NCBI RefSeq assembly: GCF_015627105.1
Contig: NZ_VTDM01000001.1
Coordinates: 1 to 64,000 of the forward strand
Length of the DNA stretch: 64,000 bases
Direction: 5' to 3'
Source of the DNA: Acinetobacter baretiae
GTDB lineage: Bacteria; Pseudomonadota; Gammaproteobacteria; Pseudomonadales; Moraxellaceae
This document shows, in pieces, positions 19,000 through 27,355 of the stretch (position 1 is its first letter; each line of letters opens with the position of its first letter). The position numbers and the translations under genes are program-made. Under the pieces are notes generated by a model. The model was not told the DNA's origin and did not search any database. It saw nothing but the letters and a program-made list of their open reading frames with translations.

Positions 19000-20379
19000 A
19001 TGAGTAAAGTAAAGACCGTATATCGTTGTCAACAATGTGGTACAGATCACTCTAAATGGGCAGGACAATGCACTGACTGTGGTGAATGGAATTCTCTTCT
19101 TGAAGTACGTTTAGACCATGCAACCACTCACCGTGCCAAACCTAAAATCAATGGCTATGCAGGTCAGATTTCAGATATCACCACACTCAATCAAATTTCT
19201 ATTTCTCACGAATCTAGATTAAATACAGGTATTGATGAGTTCGACCGTGTTTTAGGTGGTGGACTTGTGACTGGTTCAGTCGTTTTGATTGGTGGTGATC
19301 CAGGAATTGGTAAATCGACCATTTTGCTACAAACAGCAACCTATATGGCAAGCCAACAACAAGCTGCATTGTATGTCACAGGTGAAGAATCTTTATCTCA
19401 AGTTGCTTTACGTGCACAGCGTTTAGAATTAAATACAGCACATCTTAAAGTCATGGCAGAAACATGTGTGGAACGTATTTGTGAAGCCTTGGCACAACAA
19501 CGACCTGCTGTTGCTATTTTAGACTCCATTCAAACACTGTATACAGAAACCATTCAATCTGCACCCGGCGGTGTTTCACAAATTCGTGAATCTGCCGCTT
19601 TACTCACTCGTTTTGCAAAACACAGTGGTACAGCACTATTTCTTGTTGGACACGTGACCAAAGAAGGTGCGCTAGCAGGGCCTCGTGTTCTTGAACATAT
19701 GGTCGACTGTGTTTTGTATTTTGAAGGTCAATCTGACTCAAGATACCGTATGATTCGTGCAGTCAAAAACCGTTTTGGTGCAGTCAATGAACTCGGCGTG
19801 TTTGGCATGACAGATCGAGGTTTAAAAGAAGTGTCTAATCCGTCTGCGATTTTTTTAAGCCGTTATGATGAACCAATTGCAGGTTCTGTGGTGATGGTCA
19901 GTCGAGAAGGTACACGCCCTCTTTTAGTCGAGGTTCAAGCCTTAGTCGATGACGCACACGGACAAGCACGCAGAGTGTCCTTAGGTTTAGATCAAAATAG
20001 ACTCAATATGCTATTAGCAGTGATGCATCGTCATGGTGGCATTCAAACTACAGGGCAAGATGTGTACGTGAATATTGTTGGTGGATTAAAAATTACCGAA
20101 ACAGGATCTGATCTCGCTGTATTATTGGCCTGCGCTTCAAGTTTACGTGGTAAAGCCTTTCCACAACAACTCGCTGTTTTCGGAGAAGTTGGCTTATCAG
20201 GTGAAATTCGACCTGTACCCAATGGGCAAGAACGATTAAAAGAAGCCGTTAAACATGGTTTTGAATATATTATTTTACCTAGAGCCAATGCACCACAAAA
20301 AACCATGAAAGGAATTAAAGTGATTGCTGTTGCTCGCTTACATGAAGCTTTGGCTGAAGCATTACAACTAGAGCAATAA
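19000..20379 (+). CDS. radA: DNA repair protein RadA
   Basis: RadA is a RecA-related hexameric helicase that promotes branch migration in recombination. It is important in natural transformation. The 459-residue protein has an N-terminal four-cysteine zinc finger (YRCQQCG ... GQCTDCGEW, residues 8-32), Walker A GGDPGIGKST near residue 100, the RadA-specific KNRFG motif near 258, and the C-terminal Lon-protease-like domain (VGGLKITETGSDLA ... VFGEVGLSGEIRPV). It appears complete and is transcribed rightward from its own promoter. Confidence 0.98.
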   Translation: MSKVKTVYRCQQCGTDHSKWAGQCTDCGEWNSLLEVRLDHATTHRAKPKINGYAGQISDITTLNQISISHESRLNTGIDEFDRVLGGGLVTGSVVLIGGDPGIGKSTILLQTATYMASQQQAALYVTGEESLSQVALRAQRLELNTAHLKVMAETCVERICEALAQQRPAVAILDSIQTLYTETIQSAPGGVSQIRESAALLTRFAKHSGTALFLVGHVTKEGALAGPRVLEHMVDCVLYFEGQSDSRYRMIRAVKNRFGAVNELGVFGMTDRGLKEVSNPSAIFLSRYDEPIAGSVVMVSREGTRPLLVEVQALVDDAHGQARRVSLGLDQNRLNMLLAVMHRHGGIQTTGQDVYVNIVGGLKITETGSDLAVLLACASSLRGKAFPQQLAVFGEVGLSGEIRPVPNGQERLKEAVKHGFEYIILPRANAPQKTMKGIKVIAVARLHEALAEALQLEQ

Positions 20380-20502
20380 TCTGAGACTATTCTTCCGAAA
20401 AACCATGGTATTTTGTTATTTTTTACCCCTAGCTATTGAATTTTTGAATATTTACTGCATAAATGTACTCTTAACTTTGTTTAATTTTCATAGGAAAAAT
20501 TA

Positions 20503-21531
20503 ATGAAATTACGCCAACGTGGCTTAGTTGCTACTATTTTAATGGCAACTTTGGTGGTTTCACCGTTAGTAGAAGCAAAGCGTGCTGGTAATGGCAAAAG
20601 CCAAGGTATGCAACGCTCTGTCGCTCCAAGTCAGTCAAGACAGCAACAAGTACCTGCTCAACAACGTGCACCACAGCAAGCACCTGTTACAGCGCCACAG
20701 CAAAACACTGGTTCAAATACAGGTAGAATGGTTGCAGCTGGTGTTGCAGGTGCGGCGGTGGGTGCAATTGCAGCCAATGCTTTAGCCGATGACAAAACAT
20801 CATCACATCAAAATGCAAACAGCCAAGCAACAGCAAGTGCCTCCCAACCTGCTGAAGTGAAACAAGAACCAGTTCAACAAGCTCAACAACCTGAAGAGAA
20901 AAAATCAGGTATTCCTTCGTGGATTTGGTTAATTCTTATTGCTGGTGCTGCTTTTTTTATCTTCAGAAAAATGGGGGCAAAAAAAAAATTAGAGGCCAAT
21001 AAGAGTAATCCATATGCACCAAATAGTGGTGGTACAGCAACACCACCTTTTGGGCAAAATACGGCATCTAACTCAAATAGTAATATTTACGGTCAAAGTG
21101 TTGGTGGTTCTACAAACAATCAGCAGCAGGCACCATTTTCAACGAACAATAACAGTACGTTGCCCGATGGTACTGAGCAATCTGCATTTTTACGTGTGGC
21201 GCGCCAACGCTTTAACCATATTCAATCCATGAATACAGCAAGCAATATTGAAGAAATTCGTCGTTACTTAACTAACGACCTATATAACTCAATGCATCAA
21301 GACATTATGGCAAATCGTGATCAAGATGTGGCAGAGTTTCAAAATCTCAATGCTGAACTTGCAGATGCTGCCACTGAAAATGGTCAATATGTTGCAAGCG
21401 TTCGCTTTAGCGGTTTGGTTTCAGAAGACTTAAATAGCACTGCACAACCTTTTACAGAAGTATGGCACTTTGTTAAAGGCACCAATGGCCAACAAGATTG
21501 GTTAGTTGCTGGTATTCAAGTTGAACATTAA
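20503..21531 (+). CDS. Tim44-like domain membrane protein
   Basis: A 342-residue envelope protein. It has a signal peptide or signal anchor (residues 1-25), a Gln/Pro/Ala-rich low-complexity stretch (about 30-75), a hydrophobic glycine/alanine helix (GRMVAAGVAGAAVGAIAANAL) and a clear membrane segment IPSWIWLILIAGAAFFIF (about 139-156). A basic stretch and a Gln/Asn/Ser-rich linker follow, then a C-terminal Tim44-like/NTF2-fold domain (FLRVARQRFNHIQSM ... WHFVKGTNGQQDWLVAGIQ). The bacterial role of this family is not established. It follows radA by 123 bp and ends at a terminator shared with the convergent protease gene. Confidence 0.85.
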   Translation: MKLRQRGLVATILMATLVVSPLVEAKRAGNGKSQGMQRSVAPSQSRQQQVPAQQRAPQQAPVTAPQQNTGSNTGRMVAAGVAGAAVGAIAANALADDKTSSHQNANSQATASASQPAEVKQEPVQQAQQPEEKKSGIPSWIWLILIAGAAFFIFRKMGAKKKLEANKSNPYAPNSGGTATPPFGQNTASNSNSNIYGQSVGGSTNNQQQAPFSTNNNSTLPDGTEQSAFLRVARQRFNHIQSMNTASNIEEIRRYLTNDLYNSMHQDIMANRDQDVAEFQNLNAELADAATENGQYVASVRFSGLVSEDLNSTAQPFTEVWHFVKGTNGQQDWLVAGIQVEH

Positions 21532-21540
21532 TCTCTTTTA

Positions 21541-21574
21541 AAAAAAACAGCCTCACATTGAGGCTGTTTTTTTT
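21541..21574. terminator. Bidirectional terminator between the Tim44-like gene and the DegS-like gene
   Basis: ACAGCCTCA / TGAGGCTGT form a 9-bp stem with A and T runs on either side. Confidence 0.9.
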
Positions 21575-22769
21575 ATCTATTTGGCAAAGGAATATATTCA
21601 GACTGACTACGTTTCTTTTGTCTCTCTCCTACGATCACCATCAACGTTAAAGGTTGCATGTTTCTTAATAACTCAAGCTTTACTGTGGTACCTGGTGCTT
21701 GAAGAGCAACATAATTAATTAAATGTGATGCTGACGTAATCTCCACACCATTTACACGAAGAATATGGTCGCCCTGACGTACCCCTGCTTGCGCACTTGG
21801 GCCAGAAGCAGATACGCTTGCAACTTCAATCCCCTCTTCTTTATTGCCAACCACATCACCACTATATTGCGTAGGCACTAAACTTAGGCCTAACCAACCA
21901 CGTATGACTTTACCTTGCTTTAAAATAGAGTCGAACACGTGCTGACAAACTTTTGCAGGAATTGCAAAACCAATACCTAAAGAACCACCCGATTGAGAAA
22001 ATATGGCTGTGTTTAGACCAATTAATTGGCCTTTAACATCAACTAAAGCCCCTCCAGAATTACCAGGGTTAATCGCTGCATCTGTTTGAATAAAGTCTTC
22101 ATAGGTATTAATCCCAAGATCTGAACGACCCAAAGCTGAAATAATTCCCTGCGTGACCGTTTGCCCTACACCAAACGGATTACCAATCGCGAGCACCACA
22201 TCACCCACATCATTGCCTTCTGTTTTAAAAGACATGATAGGCAATTGCGTTAAATCGATCTTAATGACAGCCAAATCAGTATCGGGATCTATACCAACCA
22301 CACTCGCCACTGCACGGCGACCATCTTTGAGTGCCACAATAATTTGATCAGCTTGAGTAATCACATGATTATTGGTTAATATATAACCATCTTCACGCAT
22401 AATGACCCCTGAACCCAAATTGTTTTCATTCTTATTTTTTAATTCAGGAATTTGATTTCTAAAAAAATCTCTAATGCCATTTTCATTGGACAACACTCTA
22501 TTTTGATTCTTGATTTTTTGTGTAGTAAAAATATTAACTACAGCAGGTGCTGCTATATTTACAGCCTCACGGTAGGACGTCATCATTGGTGGCACATCAT
22601 GTTTTACAGATGCTTTATCCTGTGTTTGTGTTACATCAGATGAAGTCACAGATTGAGGTGTTAATTTAGATGTACCTAGCTTTTGTGATTGCCAAAATAA
22701 AAAGATCACGATCACCACTATTGCCCATGGCAACCACTTCAATGCTTTACTCACAAAAAATGCCCTCAT
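21573..22769 (-). CDS. DegS/AlgW-like periplasmic serine protease
   Basis: A 398-residue trypsin-like HtrA-family protease anchored by one N-terminal membrane helix (about residues 11-26). The catalytic triad is His135 (LTNNHVIT), Asp165 (DPDTDLAVIK) and Ser238 (PGNSGG). One PDZ domain follows (about 290-380), which is the DegS/AlgW layout and not the two-PDZ DegP layout. In relatives such proteases sense misfolded outer-membrane proteins and cut the anti-sigma factor of sigma-E. The linker between helix and protease domain is long and polar. It is divergent from the Nif3 gene. Confidence 0.9.
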   Translation of the reverse strand: MRAFFVSKALKWLPWAIVVIVIFLFWQSQKLGTSKLTPQSVTSSDVTQTQDKASVKHDVPPMMTSYREAVNIAAPAVVNIFTTQKIKNQNRVLSNENGIRDFFRNQIPELKNKNENNLGSGVIMREDGYILTNNHVITQADQIIVALKDGRRAVASVVGIDPDTDLAVIKIDLTQLPIMSFKTEGNDVGDVVLAIGNPFGVGQTVTQGIISALGRSDLGINTYEDFIQTDAAINPGNSGGALVDVKGQLIGLNTAIFSQSGGSLGIGFAIPAKVCQHVFDSILKQGKVIRGWLGLSLVPTQYSGDVVGNKEEGIEVASVSASGPSAQAGVRQGDHILRVNGVEITSASHLINYVALQAPGTTVKLELLRNMQPLTLMVIVGERQKKRSQSEYIPLPNR

Positions 22770-22911
22770 TGAACGACTTTAAGGTATTGATACCTATTAT
22801 TTTATCATTTATTTTCAATCTAGATTTTACGAGACCAAATATCTAATCTACCATATTGCGACCATCAACATCATATTTAACCTAACATTACCTTCAAGAG
22901 GCGTATAGGCA

Positions 22912-23670
22912 ATGGCACAACTTCACAACATTATCACATGGTGCGACCACACGTTAAAAAGCCATGAGTTTAAAGATTATGCACCGAATGGTTTACAAAT
23001 TGAAGGATGTAAAGAAACCACATCTATCACCTGTGCAGTCACTGCCTCAATGGACGCTATAGAGGCATGTATCAAAAATGGCTCTAAACTACTTTTAGTA
23101 CATCATGGGTATTTTTGGAAAGGTGAAGCCTATCCTATTAAAGGCATGCGTGGCAACCGCATAAAAAAACTCATTGAACATCAAATTTCTTTGGTGGCTT
23201 ACCATTTACCGCTAGATGCTCATCCTACTTTAGGAAATAATGCTGCAATTGCTGACCTTTTAGAGTTAACTGATATTACTGCATTAGACCCAACGCAAAA
23301 ACATCCGATTGGTAATATTGGAACACTCCCCATTGCACTGACTGCAGAGGAATTTAAAAATAAATTAGCTCAAGTCATTCAACCCAAGATTCTACATTTA
23401 CCTGCGAATAAAACACATATTAAAAAAGTTGGTTTTTGTACAGGGGCTGCCCAAGACTTCATTGAACATGCTGAAAAACAAGCATGTGACGCCTACTTAT
23501 CTGGTGAAGTGAGTGAACGAACATTTTATGAAGCCAAAGAACTGAATGTACATTATTATGCATGTGGACATCACTCCACCGAACGTTATGGTGTTCAACG
23601 TTTAGGACAAGCCATGTGTAAACAATTTGATTTAGATTATCATTATTTTGAACAAAATAATCCTGTATAA
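22912..23670 (+). CDS. Nif3-like dinuclear metal-centre protein (DUF34)
   Basis: The 252-residue protein belongs to the NIF3/YbgI family, which forms a hexameric ring with a dinuclear metal site. Metal ligands are visible in LLLVHHGYFW (His-His), AYHLPLDAH and the C-terminal CGHHSTERYGV with its invariant His and Glu. YbgI/GTP cyclohydrolase I type 2 names are often given, but the activity is not settled. It starts with an ATG after AAGAGGCGTATAGGCA. It is divergent from the DegS-like gene, an adjacency I recall from pseudomonads. Confidence 0.92.
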   Translation: MAQLHNIITWCDHTLKSHEFKDYAPNGLQIEGCKETTSITCAVTASMDAIEACIKNGSKLLLVHHGYFWKGEAYPIKGMRGNRIKKLIEHQISLVAYHLPLDAHPTLGNNAAIADLLELTDITALDPTQKHPIGNIGTLPIALTAEEFKNKLAQVIQPKILHLPANKTHIKKVGFCTGAAQDFIEHAEKQACDAYLSGEVSERTFYEAKELNVHYYACGHHSTERYGVQRLGQAMCKQFDLDYHYFEQNNPV

Positions 23671-24409
23671 ACTCCACAGAACGCTTACTCATCTTTTAAT
23701 GATCAATACATTTCATATGCCAACATCTTCCATATGATCTCAAGAGACCAAAACCATCAAGTGGTATAAATATTTATACCACTAACCAATGTATACTCGT
23801 TCAAAGCATCATTTTATTGACTTTTACACACGCTTTTAGCAGGCACAATCGTATACATAACATCTAAGTGCACAGCGAGTAACATACTCGTACAGAATAT
23901 ATTTTTACTTATTCAATCATTGATCAGATTAAACCACTATCAATGATAGATCAGAATTTCTTCGAACAACCGCCCTGAGATCATTGATCAACCGAAACTT
24001 TTAAACATTCTTAAAGTCATCCAACCTAAAAGATTATCAATTTTGTTGATAAAATATGCTTCATTTAAAGTATCAATTGGTTTGTAATCTGATTTTTGAT
24101 TTAGATTATGTCAATAAAGATTTAATACATATCTACATCGAGTCGATAAAACCCTGACTTAAAAACATTCATTTTAACTCTTGCGAATTTCATCATTTTT
24201 TATGAAAAAATGAGATGCAACATAGAAAAAGCCAATATTTTTCAAATTTTGAACATATACCACCTATTCATAGTAGATCGTTCATGCACTATTTCTCTTT
24301 TTTATCAGAGTTATCTCTATAAAAACACCACATATTGTTCAAATAAAAACCTACAATATTGATTTTGCTCATAAAAAATACAAACGATGGCTTTAAATTA
24401 AATATTTTC
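23671..24409. other. Non-coding region before the tRNA genes
   Basis: About 740 bp without a credible gene on either strand. It contains a 24-bp perfect palindrome (23760-23783), two copies of ATCATTGATCA (23916-23926 and 23980-23990), an inverted copy of the same core (around 23939-23954), and the tRNA promoter at its right end. No integrase, transposase or RNA gene is recognised. An unannotated small RNA cannot be excluded. Confidence 0.6.
23760..23783. repeat. 24-bp perfect palindrome
   Basis: The arms AGTGGTATAAAT and ATTTATACCACT are exact reverse complements with no spacer. It lies 90 bp after the Nif3-family gene. There is no T tract on either side, so it is more likely a protein-binding site or cruciform than a terminator. 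Confidence 0.85.
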
Positions 24410-24438
24410 TTGACGACTTAACAGATCACCCATAAAAT
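24410..24438 (+). promoter_or_regulatory. Promoter of the tRNA-Asn pair
   Basis: TTGACG (24410-24415) and TAAAAT (24433-24438) are separated by exactly 17 bp. Each matches the sigma-70 consensus at five of six positions. The predicted start falls a few bases before the first tRNA. Confidence 0.8.
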
Positions 24439-24449
24439 GCGCAACAGAT

Positions 24450-24525
24450 TCTCCAATAGCTCAGTCGGTAGAGCGACGGACTGTTAATCCGCAGGTCCCT
24501 GGTTCGAGCCCAGGTTGGAGAGCCA
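24450..24525 (+). tRNA. tRNA-Asn (GTT), copy 1
   Basis: A 76-nt cloverleaf with encoded CCA. The acceptor arm is TCTCCAA/TTGGAGA, the anticodon GTT is at positions 34-36, and the T loop contains GGTTCGAGCCC. It sits 11 bp after the predicted -10. Confidence 0.97.
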
Positions 24526-24533
24526 AAACTTAT

Positions 24534-24609
24534 TCTCCCATAGCTCAGTTGGTAGAGCGACGGACTGTTAATCCGCAGGTCCCTGGTTCGAGCCCAGGTG
24601 GGAGAGCCA
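24534..24609 (+). tRNA. tRNA-Asn (GTT), copy 2
   Basis: A 76-nt gene with the same anticodon, 8 bp after copy 1. It differs by a compensated acceptor-stem pair (TCTCCCA/TGGGAGA) and one D-loop base. Anticodon and T arms are identical to copy 1. Both are followed by one terminator, so they form a two-tRNA transcript. Confidence 0.97.
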
Positions 24610-24620
24610 AGATTCTAAAA

Positions 24621-24657
24621 CCCCCTAAAGTATCTTAAAACTTTAGGGGGTTTTTTT
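24621..24657 (+). terminator. Terminator of the tRNA-Asn pair
   Basis: CCCCCTAAAG and CTTTAGGGGG form a 10-bp stem followed by seven T. Confidence 0.95.
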
Positions 24658-24661
24658 ATGC

Positions 24662-25066
24662 TTATTTATAAAAATAATCACCACGGCTGAAACGCTGTAA
24701 GATTAAATGATTGGCTTTAGGAAAATTTAATGCATCCATTTTATCAAACGCCACCCAAAACCAAGGTAAGTTTATTTTTTGAGCCTGCATTTTAGAAATC
24801 TCAGTAAGATATACATGCAAATTTACAATGACATCGTCATATTCATGATGAATACAATCGACTTGTTGATAATCTATAAGATTGATACCCACCTCTTCTA
24901 ACACCTCTCGTTGACATGCCTGATCGGGCGTTTCACCTTGTTCTAACTTTCCTCCAGGAAATTCATTCTTATTGCCTTGATGTTGATGTTGCTCTCGTAA
25001 ACCCACGAGAACAGATTGCTCATGAATAATTAAAGCAATGGCTACGTTTATTTCTGTTTTCAACAT
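24662..25066 (-). CDS. NUDIX hydrolase (MutT-like)
   Basis: A 134-residue NUDIX pyrophosphohydrolase. The NUDIX box is complete: Gly39, Glu45, Arg53-Glu54, Glu57-Glu58 and Gly60. The length and the N-terminal INVAIALIIHEQSVLVGLR resemble MutT, which removes 8-oxo-dGTP from the nucleotide pool. NUDIX specificity cannot be read from the box alone, so the MutT role is only likely. It is divergent from hemP, and the Fur box lies between them. Confidence 0.85.
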   Translation of the reverse strand: MLKTEINVAIALIIHEQSVLVGLREQHQHQGNKNEFPGGKLEQGETPDQACQREVLEEVGINLIDYQQVDCIHHEYDDVIVNLHVYLTEISKMQAQKINLPWFWVAFDKMDALNFPKANHLILQRFSRGDYFYK

Positions 25067-25152
25067 ACTTCTTCACTCACATCACATTTAGTTTCTTTTA
25101 TGTATACAAACTTTTTCATAAAAAGATGATTTTCCCATTGACAGCATTATTC

Positions 25153-25171
25153 GATAATGATTATCATTTAT
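25153..25171. promoter_or_regulatory. Fur box upstream of hemP
   Basis: GATAATGATTATCATTTAT matches the 19-bp Fur consensus GATAATGATAATCATTATC at 15 positions, with most mismatches in the last four bases. It lies 33-51 bp before the hemP ATG, so iron-replete Fur should repress hemP. Confidence 0.85.
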
Positions 25172-25203
25172 ACCGTTAGCTAACGCCACGGAGAAGCAAC
25201 CAC

Positions 25204-25380
25204 ATGAACGCACCTTTTAACTTATTTACACGCAGTACAAACACTGAAAACACACAAACTTTGCCAATGCTACATTCCAATAATCTTTTTGCCTTAGGTC
25301 GCGAAATTCGCATTATGCACGCAGGTGAAGAATATCGCTTACGTCTCACTCGTAATAATCGCCTTATCTTAACAAAGTGA
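25204..25380 (+). CDS. hemP: Hemin uptake protein HemP
   Basis: A 58-residue protein of the HemP/HmuP family. The conserved C-terminal part SNNLFALGREIRIMHAGEEY followed by RLRLTRNNRLILTK has the family pattern of a GREIxIxHxGexYxLRxTRxxKLILTK sheet. In other bacteria HemP/HmuP is needed for expression of haem-uptake genes. No haem receptor gene lies next to it here. The Fur box directly upstream supports an iron-related role. A terminator follows. Confidence 0.93.
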   Translation: MNAPFNLFTRSTNTENTQTLPMLHSNNLFALGREIRIMHAGEEYRLRLTRNNRLILTK

Positions 25381-25430
25381 AAACATTTAGCTTAACTTAG
25401 CCATAATTTTCATAAAAATAAACGTGGACA

Positions 25431-25461
25431 AAAGTAGTCTCAAAATAGAGACTACTTTTTT
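25431..25461. terminator. Terminator between hemP and the MocR-type gene
   Basis: AAAGTAGTCTC / GAGACTACTTT form an 11-bp stem with a T run on the plus strand and A-rich flank on the other side. It serves hemP and possibly the convergent gene. Confidence 0.88.
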
Positions 25462-25474
25462 ACAACGAATTGAA

Positions 25475-26848
25475 TCAATGCATATTCTTTTTCAGTATGT
25501 CAAACACCCGTTGATCTAAACAATGCGACACATTAAAACGTATAAATTGATCTGCATTGTCCGATTGACTAAACACACAACCCGTCACCAAAATTAAACC
25601 ATCATCACGACATTGTTTTGCCAATACATGTGCAGAGATGTGTGTAGGTAGTTTGCACCACAAAAACATCCCAGCTTTAGGAATAATCCAAGGTTCAATT
25701 CCAAGAAGTTTCAACTGTTGAACGGTATGCGTTTTTGCATAACTGAGTCGATGTTGCATCGCCTCTAAATGACGGCGATATTGAACATCTTTTAATATAT
25801 GATGAACCAACACAGCATTTAACTGACTATTATTAAAATTACTTGCGATCTTTATTTTGGCCAATACTGCAATATGTTCGGGTTTTGCAATGATATATCC
25901 GCAGCGAAATGATGCAGATAACGACTTTGAAAAACTGCCAATTTGTATAACGTGTTCAAAATTTGATAACAATGCATACCTTGGCGCAGGTACTCTTTCA
26001 AAATCACAATATACATCGTCTTCAACAATCAACATGTGGTGCTCTTCAGCAATCTTTAATACTTTATGTGCTGTCCCAATATTAATAGACGCTCCTGTTG
26101 GATTATGCACTCCTGAGCTAGTAATATACATTTTGGGAGATTGTTTCATTGCTCGTAAGAATTGCTCTACATCTGGCCCATGTTGAGTAAAAGGTATGCT
26201 AATGACATGAATACCATGCAAGTTCATCAAACTAAAAAAATTAAAATAACATGGATCATCGACAAGTACCGTATCGCCTGCTTTAAGCCATACACGGCAA
26301 ATCATGTCTAATGCCTGTGTTGCACTGTCTGTGAGTAATATGTGGTCATGATGAGTAAACGCACCTAGATCATTGCTCTTTTTGCTCAGAAGCTTTCTTA
26401 AGGGAGTATAGCCCAATACAGAGCTATAGCTTAATAAGAGTTCAGAAGAACTCTGTGAAAGCTCTTTCAATGATTTTTTGATGTGTGACTCTGGTAACCA
26501 ATCCAACGGCAACCACCCACATGATGGGGTTAAACATTCTTTTGTTGCCATGAGCGATTGATGAGCCACCCAAAATGGATCGCTTTCTATGTGTTCAAAT
26601 GTGGTTGAATGATTTATGGCAATATAAGAAGTATTTTTCACAAAATAACCCGAACCATGACGTACTTCAAGCTGACCATCTGCAAGCATTCTTTCGTAAG
26701 CTTCAAGTACCGTAGAAACAGATAGGTTCAACTGTTTTGCTAAAACACGTAAAGATGGCAACTTACTACCGGGGAGTATTTCATACGTCTTTATTTTTTC
26801 AGAAATAAACTGAATAACTTGGTTTATCTTTGTTTTTTTGCGATCCAT
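25475..26848 (-). CDS. MocR-type regulator (GntR HTH fused to class I aminotransferase)
   Basis: About 457 residues. A winged helix of GntR type (residues 4-72; LPSLRVLAKQLNLSVSTVLE) is fused to a fold-type I PLP domain. The PLP-binding signs are LLTDSATQALDMICRVWL, TSSGVHNPTGASI, EDDVYCDF and the Schiff-base lysine in GSFSKSLSASFRCGYI. MocR regulators sense an amino acid or vitamin B6 compound and usually control a divergent gene. Here the divergent side holds only a 32-codon fragment. The frame continues to a GTG at 26866, but the ATG at 26848 gives the family-like start MDRKKTKINQVIQF. No strong ribosome binding site decides between them. Confidence 0.88.
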   Translation of the reverse strand: MDRKKTKINQVIQFISEKIKTYEILPGSKLPSLRVLAKQLNLSVSTVLEAYERMLADGQLEVRHGSGYFVKNTSYIAINHSTTFEHIESDPFWVAHQSLMATKECLTPSCGWLPLDWLPESHIKKSLKELSQSSSELLLSYSSVLGYTPLRKLLSKKSNDLGAFTHHDHILLTDSATQALDMICRVWLKAGDTVLVDDPCYFNFFSLMNLHGIHVISIPFTQHGPDVEQFLRAMKQSPKMYITSSGVHNPTGASINIGTAHKVLKIAEEHHMLIVEDDVYCDFERVPAPRYALLSNFEHVIQIGSFSKSLSASFRCGYIIAKPEHIAVLAKIKIASNFNNSQLNAVLVHHILKDVQYRRHLEAMQHRLSYAKTHTVQQLKLLGIEPWIIPKAGMFLWCKLPTHISAHVLAKQCRDDGLILVTGCVFSQSDNADQFIRFNVSHCLDQRVFDILKKNMH

Positions 26849-26866
26849 CACAGTTAATATTTTCAC

Positions 26867-27305
26867 TACATAACAGTTTATTTATCATATGCATTTATCT
26901 TTATTTTTTCTATGCATTTGTTTTATCAATACAAAAAATTTTATCTTATGAAATATTTAACATAGCAAGCCAGCAGATTGATTTTATAAGCACGTAAAAG
27001 CATAAATCTATCTGACAATCTATTCATGTATTTAGTGGTATGCGTTTTTCAATAAGCTTATCTCACGATCTGAAATATGATTGATTTACCGAGGATCACC
27101 CTAATGTTTTCATCTGCTTTTGATGCTCTGTTACCACGTGATTCTCTTATTTTCGTTATTTTGCAAAATTTTAGCGCCTATAGTCTTAATTTATATTTAT
27201 GATCTCTAACATGGCGTAAATATTGTCTATAGAAAAAACCAATCGTATTGAAAATTATATAATATTTAGCCACCTGATGATTCAAGTTTCAAAATCATAG
27301 TGCAT
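26867..27305. other. Region upstream of the MocR-type gene without an intact gene
   Basis: About 440 bp of AT-rich sequence. Apart from a 32-codon open frame at 27104 with a good ribosome binding site, I see no coding potential. The space is where the divergent target gene of a MocR regulator would normally be. Confidence 0.5.
27104..27202 (+). pseudogene. Possible 5' remnant of a gene divergent from the MocR-type regulator
   Basis: A 32-codon frame (MFSSAFDALLPRDSLIFVIL and 12 more residues) starts 13 bp after a GAGGATC ribosome binding site. Its first 20 residues look like the start of a membrane transporter of EamA type, and the frame then ends. It may instead be a short peptide gene or chance. 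The evidence is the start site and hydrophobic stretch only. Confidence 0.25.
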
Positions 27306-27336
27306 AAAAAAGACCGATATTAAATCAGTCTTTTTT
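27306..27336 (-). terminator. Terminator of the LpoB/CsgG-like operon
   Basis: AAAAAAGACCGAT pairs with ATCAGTCTTTTTT with one G-T type mismatch. It is followed on the minus strand by a T run and lies 20 bp after the last gene of the operon. Confidence 0.8.
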
Positions 27337-27355
27337 CATCTATGTTGTCATCTTA

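Noticed and set aside
24450..24657. Integration site of a mobile element at the tRNA-Asn genes
   Set aside because: Both tRNAs are complete, no integrase or duplicated 3' tRNA end is seen downstream, and the terminator follows at once.
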